Assembly: GCF_000346465.2 (NCBI RefSeq)
Contig: NC_034015.1
Location: 17,531,510-17,595,509 of the forward strand
Direction of reading: 5' to 3'
Source of the DNA: Prunus persica
Taxonomy: Eukaryota; Streptophyta; Magnoliopsida; Rosales; Rosaceae
Length of the DNA: 64,000 nt
Made by a program: the position numbers and the translations under genes. The notes beneath the pieces were generated by a model, which saw only the letters and a list, made by a program, of their open reading frames with translations, did not search any database and had not been told where the DNA came from. The stretch's first letter is position 1, and each line of letters starts with the position of its first letter. Positions 58,751-64,000 of this stretch are shown in pieces.

Positions 58751-60026
58751 TCAGGCAAAAGGCCTTTGGTTATAACAATCCAAGTTGTCCCCTGGGCTCA
58801 CTCCCAAAATCTCAGAATACCTTTTGTAGAACCCAATCCTATCAGCCACCCTAGCATCTTGGCCACGCCCACATTCAAGCCCACCGTTGATTATATTGGT
58901 GATCACTCCATACCCGGGGACCCGACCCGCCGACTTGTCTGCAGCAGAAGGGCTCCACCTGCCAGTGATGACGTCATGGCTCGATGGCTTGTTTCCCTGT
59001 GGGGTCATCCAGAACCACATAGCTGTCCTGAATGATACAACCGGGTCAGTGGCCACTAGATCCGGATTGGCTATCAGATCCTTTCCGATTGCATTACCCG
59101 CTGGACCATAGTTGTAGTTGCTAGAAGAAAAGTCAACAAAGTAAACAGTTCAGTCAAAGTCAACAAGTCAATGGACCGGAACTTGTTATGTGAAGAGATA
59201 AGAGAGAGACTTACTGCGTGAGTTGGATGGGTCCTCTGCCGTAATATTTCTTGCCGGCAGCGCATGGGTATTGGGCGGATGGTGTACAATATACGTCTTG
59301 GTTATTTTCATTGATAAAACAATATCCCCATGCATATGGTCCATCTGGTGCAGTTGCCCATCCTCCTGCATAATCAAAATGAATAAAAATTTTACAATTA
59401 AATTAGTGTTGGTCCTCTTTTAAAGATAAGAAAACCGGTTTAAATTGACCAAAAATGTAGTCCCCCAATCTAAAAATCCTAGCTCCACCTCCGTGCCTAA
59501 CTAAGAGGTAATCCGCAATATAATCCATAAGTCAAAATGATCATTAAACAAGTTTTATACCAAACAAACAATCATGACCAATGTTAGATTACTGACCAGT
59601 AGTCTCATGAGAGGTTTGAGCCAAGAAAGCAGCAAGCTCCTTCTTCCTTACATTAACATCCCCAGTTGTGCCAAACCCATTAAAAGTCCGAGCAGCAGCA
59701 ACGAAAGCATCATACTTGTAGAACCCATTACTTTTGCATCTCGCGTCATTTCGATACTTAAGCATCTGGTCAAAAACAGCTGAGCTAACGACGCTGCTGA
59801 CATCACCACCACCGCCACCACTTGGGTTTGGGGTTGGGGTTGCGGTCGAGGTACATTGGCTCTGGCAACCAGTGGCGCAATAATCAGCTGTGGTGCCGCA
59901 CCACCCATGTTGGCTGCAGCACAGCCCATTGGGGCACACTGCATTTCCAGCTTGCCTCCCACATTGCTCTGCTGAGATCCCTAACAGCAAAGCTAGGGAT
60001 AAAATGATAAGACTCTGTAACTTCAT
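58751..60026 (-). CDS. Class I chitinase (hevein domain plus GH19), three exons
   Basis: Exons: 60026-59597, 59365-59215, 59120-58751, giving 316 residues. The signal peptide is residues 1-19 ([19 protein letters not shown]). A hevein chitin-binding domain with eight cysteines starts [19 protein letters not shown] Pro/Gly linker ([12 protein letters not shown]) follows. The GH19 domain starts at [13 protein letters not shown]. Catalytic acid/base pair: E141 in SHETT and E163 in FINENNQ, 22 residues apart as in barley chitinase (E67/E89). [16 protein letters not shown] is conserved. By family knowledge it hydrolyses fungal cell-wall chitin in defence. It ends YNQRPFA, with little or no vacuolar C-terminal propeptide, so secretion to the apoplast is possible. 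Confidence 0.96.
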
Positions 60027-60088
60027 TTTCCTTTTCTGAAAGTGTTTGATGTCTTTTTGATCTGTGGATTGGGTTTCGTGGGGATGTG

Positions 60089-60124
60089 TATATATAGCTT
60101 AGCGAGGAGCGTTTTTGTTTGACT
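60089..60124 (-). promoter_or_regulatory. Chitinase promoter: TATA box and W-box
   Basis: TATATATA at 60089-60096, 63-70 bases upstream of the ATG. TTGACT at 60119-60124 fits the W-box core TTGAC[C/T], bound by WRKY factors in defence genes (established knowledge; here only the motif is seen). Confidence 0.55.
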
Positions 60125-60139
60125 ATTCCTTTCTCAAAT

Positions 60140-60275
60140 GGAAAATGCTAGGGAGAACAATTTTAGATACCAACTTGTGTGTCAACTCTCTAATAGAGTG
60201 TGGGACCCATTGTATTGGTGGGCTTCACCTCTATTAGAGAGTTGGTATCTAAAGTTGGTCTCCCTAGCATGACCC
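60140..60275. mobile_element. MITE with 9-bp target duplication (Mutator-like)
   Basis: Terminal inverted repeats GGAAAATGCTAGGGAG at the left, and the reverse complement of the right end GGGTCATGCTAGGGAG. The inverted repeat continues inward (TTTTAGATACCAACT vs AGTTGGTATCTAAA). TTCTCAAAT flanks it at 60131-60139 and 60276-60284. 136 bp, noncoding. Confidence 0.85.
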
Positions 60276-60284
60276 TTCTCAAAT

Positions 60285-61477
60285 TGGCAAAGTACCCACC
60301 CCATTAATTGTATTTGCTTTTTTCTTCTAAGTTTGTTTAGTTGTGGAAATTGCACAAGAGGGTTATTTTTAGTGACGGTGTATTTGGACAGGCTGCTGGA
60401 AAATATCTGAAAAGTTTGCGTACGGATTGAATAGCTCGCCTCAGAACACGTCAGTCGATTGAAATCTCAAAATTGAAGGATAAGGGCAGGAATAGTGCAG
60501 ACCTAGAACTAGAGACTTAGTCGTGCTTTGAATATCTCTTCTTTTAACCAAGTCTATAGAAATCAAGGTGAATGTGACTGATCAAAGTTACCCCAGTAGT
60601 ATAATTTTCTTACTATTTCTTACTTCTTTGTTTTATTCTTGTCATAGATTCTTATCTTTCGCTCACACAGAACTCTCTATGTATTTGAAACTTTTTATTT
60701 TGTCTATGTAAAAATATGTCTGCCTACAGGAAAAGGAAAATATCAGAGGATATATCAGTTTACGTGGGGTAACGGGAACTGTTTGAAATCACAAGCTTGC
60801 AAAAGGGATTTCTTTATCAATAAGAGGAAAAAGACTTCTAGTAAATAGAGATATCACTATTTTGCTATTATCGGTCAATAACGTTATAATTCATGTGATA
60901 ACATTTATATGTGGTAGAGCATTATTAACCGGAAATAGCAAAATAGTATTATCCCTATTGTAACTAAGTTTTTCTCCGATAAGAGTTGCCTGATCATTAT
61001 GCCTTACTCCAAGTGGAGATAAGATTATTTTTTATTTGTGAAAAAAAATATAGCATTATATTGATTAGCGATAAGTGTTGGAAATATTGGTTTAACCAAT
61101 AACTTTTCGTTTACCTAACAAAAACCAATACATTTTCAGTCACGAGCGGCTAGCCGATCATTTAGGTGAGAAATTGAATGCCAACTTTGCCAAGTACCGT
61201 TTTTGTTTGAAGAGAAAAGCATACATGGTAACATGGGTGAATATTCTTCCTTGGTCTCCCCACAAACAAGAAGGAAATGAAATTGTTAAAAGGACTATAT
61301 GTTAACTCTTGGGCTTCGGCCCCGGTCGCATTATTTTGGGCTGAAATTTTATATGTTGTTTTTTTATTATGACTTTTCAATTTCAATGGCCTCTTTCATA
61401 GAATATTGCAACCGCCACACCTTTGAAAATTGGCCGACCATTAGCACAATGTATGGTCATGGTTCTAATAACGGTGA
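60285..61477. other. Intergenic, upstream of chitinase
   Basis: No gene or recognisable element was seen. A short inverted repeat relation exists between about 60845-60870 (TAGAGATATCACTATTTTGCTAT) and 60930-60957 (ATAGCAAAATAGTATTATCCCTA), perhaps a small foldback element. Confidence 0.4.
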
Positions 61478-62018
61478 AATATATATATATATATATATAA
61501 AGTAAAAGGCAAAGAATGGTGAAACATTTAAAATATCAAAAAATGCTCTTTGTTAATTCAAACATTAAGAATTAAAATTATTAATTAAAAGAGGATAATA
61601 TGGTAAATTCATATTTTTTAATATTAAAAAAATTAAAATTAAAAACAAAATAAGATAATATGTCCTACTTTTATGGAACACTAGCCCCTTGACACATGCT
61701 CACGCATGTGCCAAGTGGTTAGCTTTCTCTTATTTATGTAATTTTTAGAATTTATAGATTATAACTTGAATTTTTTGAATATTAAAAAATGTGAATTTAC
61801 AACATAATCCTCTTTTAATTATTAATAATTCAATTCATCAAGTTGGAATTCCCAATGGGCCTTTTCAGGTATTTTGAACCTTTCACCATTCTCTGCCTTG
61901 TGGTTTATATATACCGATATCCATAACTACCCGGTTACCTTTTATTAATTCTAAAAATAAAATAAAAAAGAAAAAGAAAACCAATTGGCACATGCGTGAG
62001 CATGTGTCAAGGGGCTAG
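61478..62018 (+). mobile_element. Non-autonomous Helitron, interrupted by another Helitron
   Basis: The 5' part starts in a (TA)n run and AAAGTAAAAGGCAAAGAATGG. The 3' end is a hairpin GGCACATGCGTGAGCATGTGTC, AAGGGG and CTAG (62015-62018), then T. The interior continues across the insertion: GATAATATGTCCTACTTTTATGGAACA (61654-61680) joins TATCCATAACTACCC (from 61918), matching the unbroken order in the copy at 15908-16211 (read in reverse). Confidence 0.8.
61681..61917 (-). mobile_element. Nested Helitron of the same family, opposite orientation
   Basis: On the minus strand it begins TCGGTATATATAAACC and ends in a hairpin (CACATGCGTGAGCATGTG), AAGGGG and CTAG. It is inserted between A at 61680 and T at 61918 of the outer Helitron, the AT target rule for Helitrons, without duplication. 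237 bp, noncoding. Confidence 0.85.
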
Positions 62019-62408
62019 TGTTAATGAAAGCACAAAATTCATATTCCTAAGAAATGGAAATCCATATCAAAAGGGGTTCGGGGTACCATGTCCTCTAACC
62101 TGCAAACTAAACCGGGTTCTCGGTGGTTGTGTTTTTGGAACCAAATAACCGTTTGATTGCAAAATACAAAAAATTATGTCCGAATTTCGGGATAGTAAAA
62201 AAAAGTTTAGAGAGTGATCAAGAATAAATCAAGAACTATACGTATGATTCCACTATGCATTCGTCCTTAATTCTTATCTTAATTAATTACTCTCACGCGA
62301 GACACCCAAAAAGAATTTGCATGATTAACTCTCTTATTTTATTTTCTTCCTTTTATGTGCCGAGTCAGCGGAGCTAGTAACGAGATCCGCATGGTTTCTT
62401 CTATATAA

Positions 62409-62411
<3 letters not shown>

Positions 62412-62449
<38 letters not shown>

Positions 62450-62842
62450 TCCCCTTCTATTGAGGGATCCCTCAAATAAAATTATTTGAGGGACGCCCTT
62501 TAGGGTACCTACAATTTTTTTCCCAATGATCCAAACCATCTATTTTTTAGGTCTTCATTCATAGATCATCCTAACAAAAAATTAGACAAATCGGAAACCG
62601 TTTCGACATCCAATTGTGTCTTACAAAATCAATGAACACGGTGCTTCAAGAAAATGCTAAAATTTCAATAACTTAATTGAGTGGTCAAATGATATCGGAT
62701 TCAAGTGATTTTTTGTAGGGATGATCTTTGAATGAGTATCTACAAAATAGACGGTTTGGATTAGTGAAATACAATCCGGAGTGGGGCCTACAAGGGGTGT
62801 CCCTCAAATAAGCTTATTTGAGGGATCCCTCAATGGAAGCTC

Positions 62843-62898
<56 letters not shown>
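62412..62898. mobile_element. MITE of about 402 bp inside a (TA)n microsatellite
   Basis: Terminal inverted repeats: left ACAGTCCCCTTCTATTGAGGG (62446 on), and the reverse complement of the right ACAGAGAGCTTCCATTGAGGG (ends 62847). Both continue ATCCCTCAAATAA...TTATTTGAGGGA, giving subterminal palindromes. (TA)n runs flank it at about 62412-62445 and 62848-62898, which hides the target duplication. It lies just upstream of the acyl-activating enzyme start. Confidence 0.85.
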
Positions 62899-62899
<1 letters not shown>

Positions 62900-62957
62900 C
62901 CTAACTTATGTAGAATCATATTATGCGGAAGACCCTATAAGCTAGACGTAACAAACC

Positions 62958-63161
62958 ATGAATAAGGGTTGTCTTGTTCAGTGCTCAGCAAACTACATGC
63001 CCTTGTCACCTATAAGCTTCTTAGAGCGAGCAGCTGTCGTCTATGGCGACAAGGTTTCGATCGTCTACGGTGGCCAGAGATTTTCATGGAAGGAGACGCA
63101 TCAAAGATGTTTCAAGGTCGCTTCAGCTTTTGTCCTCCTAGGGATATCTCGCCATGACGTT
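62958..63161 (+). CDS. Acyl-activating enzyme (AMP-binding), first exon only
   Basis: The first 68 codons (MNKGCLVQCSANYMPLSPIS, FLERAAVVYGDKVSIVYGG, WKETHQRCFKVASAFVLLGI, SRHDV) match the N terminus of the plant AAE1/butyrate-CoA ligase-like branch of the AMP-dependent ligases, in which SANYxPLTPISFLERxAxVY is diagnostic (family knowledge). The exon ends at a good donor (GTT|GTGAGT at 63162). No second exon was found before the window edge, so the first intron is longer than 800 bases or the gene is broken; catalytic motifs lie outside. Full-length relatives have about 550-600 residues and activate carboxylic acids, often in peroxisomes. Confidence 0.8.
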
Positions 63162-64000
63162 GTGAGTAGCTATTAATCTTAATTCTTTCATGAACATGAA
63201 TATATCTTGTGGTTTAAATTTCGTATAAAATGAATCTAATTAAACCAAACTTATGTGTGTTTTTAATTCAAGCATTACAATACGTATATTAATCCGTCAG
63301 TGTACTTAGAGTAAGCTAATACATGTTTTAGGACGTCTATATAAACTTGTGATCATGTTTTCCAAATGGAGGAAGTGCATGGACATGTCATGTTGAGAGA
63401 TGGAGAGATCGAGTGAGAGAGAGGTAGATATTTGATCTGTTTGATTAAAACCAGTGAGGAAAGCAGGTAGCCATGAATATTGCAAAGCCATCGAAGCAAT
63501 GACTAGTTTGCCAAAAAGACTGAGACTTTAGCAAGTCAATAGTCCATTGTACTTTATTGCGTGACTGTCGGGGTTTGATATCTTTTTTAATATTTAACAA
63601 GTCAATACAGACAACTTGGGACGATATTATTTACACATTGGCGGGTCAAATGGACAATGGCCATGAGCCCCATGATCACCGAACCACCAAGTAACATGGT
63701 GAGCCTCCTTAGCTATATGTGCCTGTCGGCGTTTTATTTATATAAAACTGTCCCATGACGGCTGGCTGACCAACTTCAATTAATCTGTCAACCATAGAGC
63801 TGCAATTGCGTGCACATACATGCATCATATACTATACATATATATATATATATAGCTACAAAGTTAATATATAAACAACTCTAGAAACTTGTACTTCCGT
63901 TTGTTTCTTGATTCGTCTCTCTTTATTATATTGATCTCTTTTGCTAGCTAAGCTATGACAAAATAAAAAGTTGTGTGAGTCTCGCATGATTTCCACTAAC
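63162..64000. other. Presumed intron 1 of the acyl-activating enzyme gene
   Basis: AT-rich, with a (TA)n run at about 63836-63855. I see no exon, MITE or repeat. If the gene is intact this is intronic. Confidence 0.4.

Noticed and set aside
61681..62018. A 338-bp MITE with 40-bp terminal inverted repeats
   Set aside because: The inverted repeat arises because two Helitrons with hairpin/CTAG ends sit in opposite orientation; the interior shows nesting rather than one element.

Overview
This window looks like euchromatic nuclear DNA from a eudicot plant. The genes are intron-containing with GT-AG junctions. Intergenic DNA is AT-rich, with (GA)n and (TA)n microsatellites, MITEs, Helitrons, a decayed hAT transposon and a Ty3/gypsy fragment. 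The protein families are plant-specific: DUF295 F-box, DUF241, P-class PPR, a hevein-domain chitinase and plant S30. A woody rosid, possibly Rosaceae, is my impression from the repeat style; I cannot prove it from the sequence.

Layout. 1-20 kb: four intronless SKIP23-like F-box/DUF295 genes, all on the minus strand (1054-2319, 3937-5190, 14341-15540, 18770-19978). They form two close pairs. The second copy is separated from the third by a broken hAT transposon (5426-12749), which itself carries a 2.9-kb TG...CA retroelement (6079-9008). 20.5-25.7 kb: two tandem five-exon GDSL esterase/lipase genes, minus strand. 27.9-32.2 kb: an 11-exon DHHC S-acyltransferase of the PAT10 type, plus strand. 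33.7-36.4 kb: a five-exon lysine/histidine transporter-like 8 (AATL1-type) amino-acid permease, minus strand. 39.2-39.8 kb: ribosomal protein S30 with a classic site II/telo-box promoter. 40.8-43.5 kb: an eight-exon IST1-like ESCRT-III regulator. 44.9-54.1 kb: three intronless DUF241 genes. 56.7-58.0 kb: a PPR protein. 58.8-60.0 kb: a class I chitinase. 62.96 kb to the right edge: the first exon of an acyl-activating (AMP-binding) enzyme. In total 14 complete protein genes, one truncated by the window edge, and one decayed transposase.

There is no operon or obvious pathway. The region is built of local tandem families (4 F-box, 2 GDSL, 3 DUF241) mixed with single-copy housekeeping genes. I found no convincing new multigene system.

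The most informative structure is in the duplicated F-box flanks. Because two copies of the same flank survive, each acts as the empty site for insertions in the other. This defines the ends of a MITE (2415-2670), a Helitron (2729-2982) and the hAT element. It also exposes a palindrome of about 110 bp whose central 25 bases are exactly reverse-complemented between the two copies. Other notable structures are a Helitron nested in a Helitron at 61.5-62.0 kb, a tandem duplication inside the IST1-like gene that made a new exon, and a MITE with a 9-bp target duplication in the chitinase promoter.
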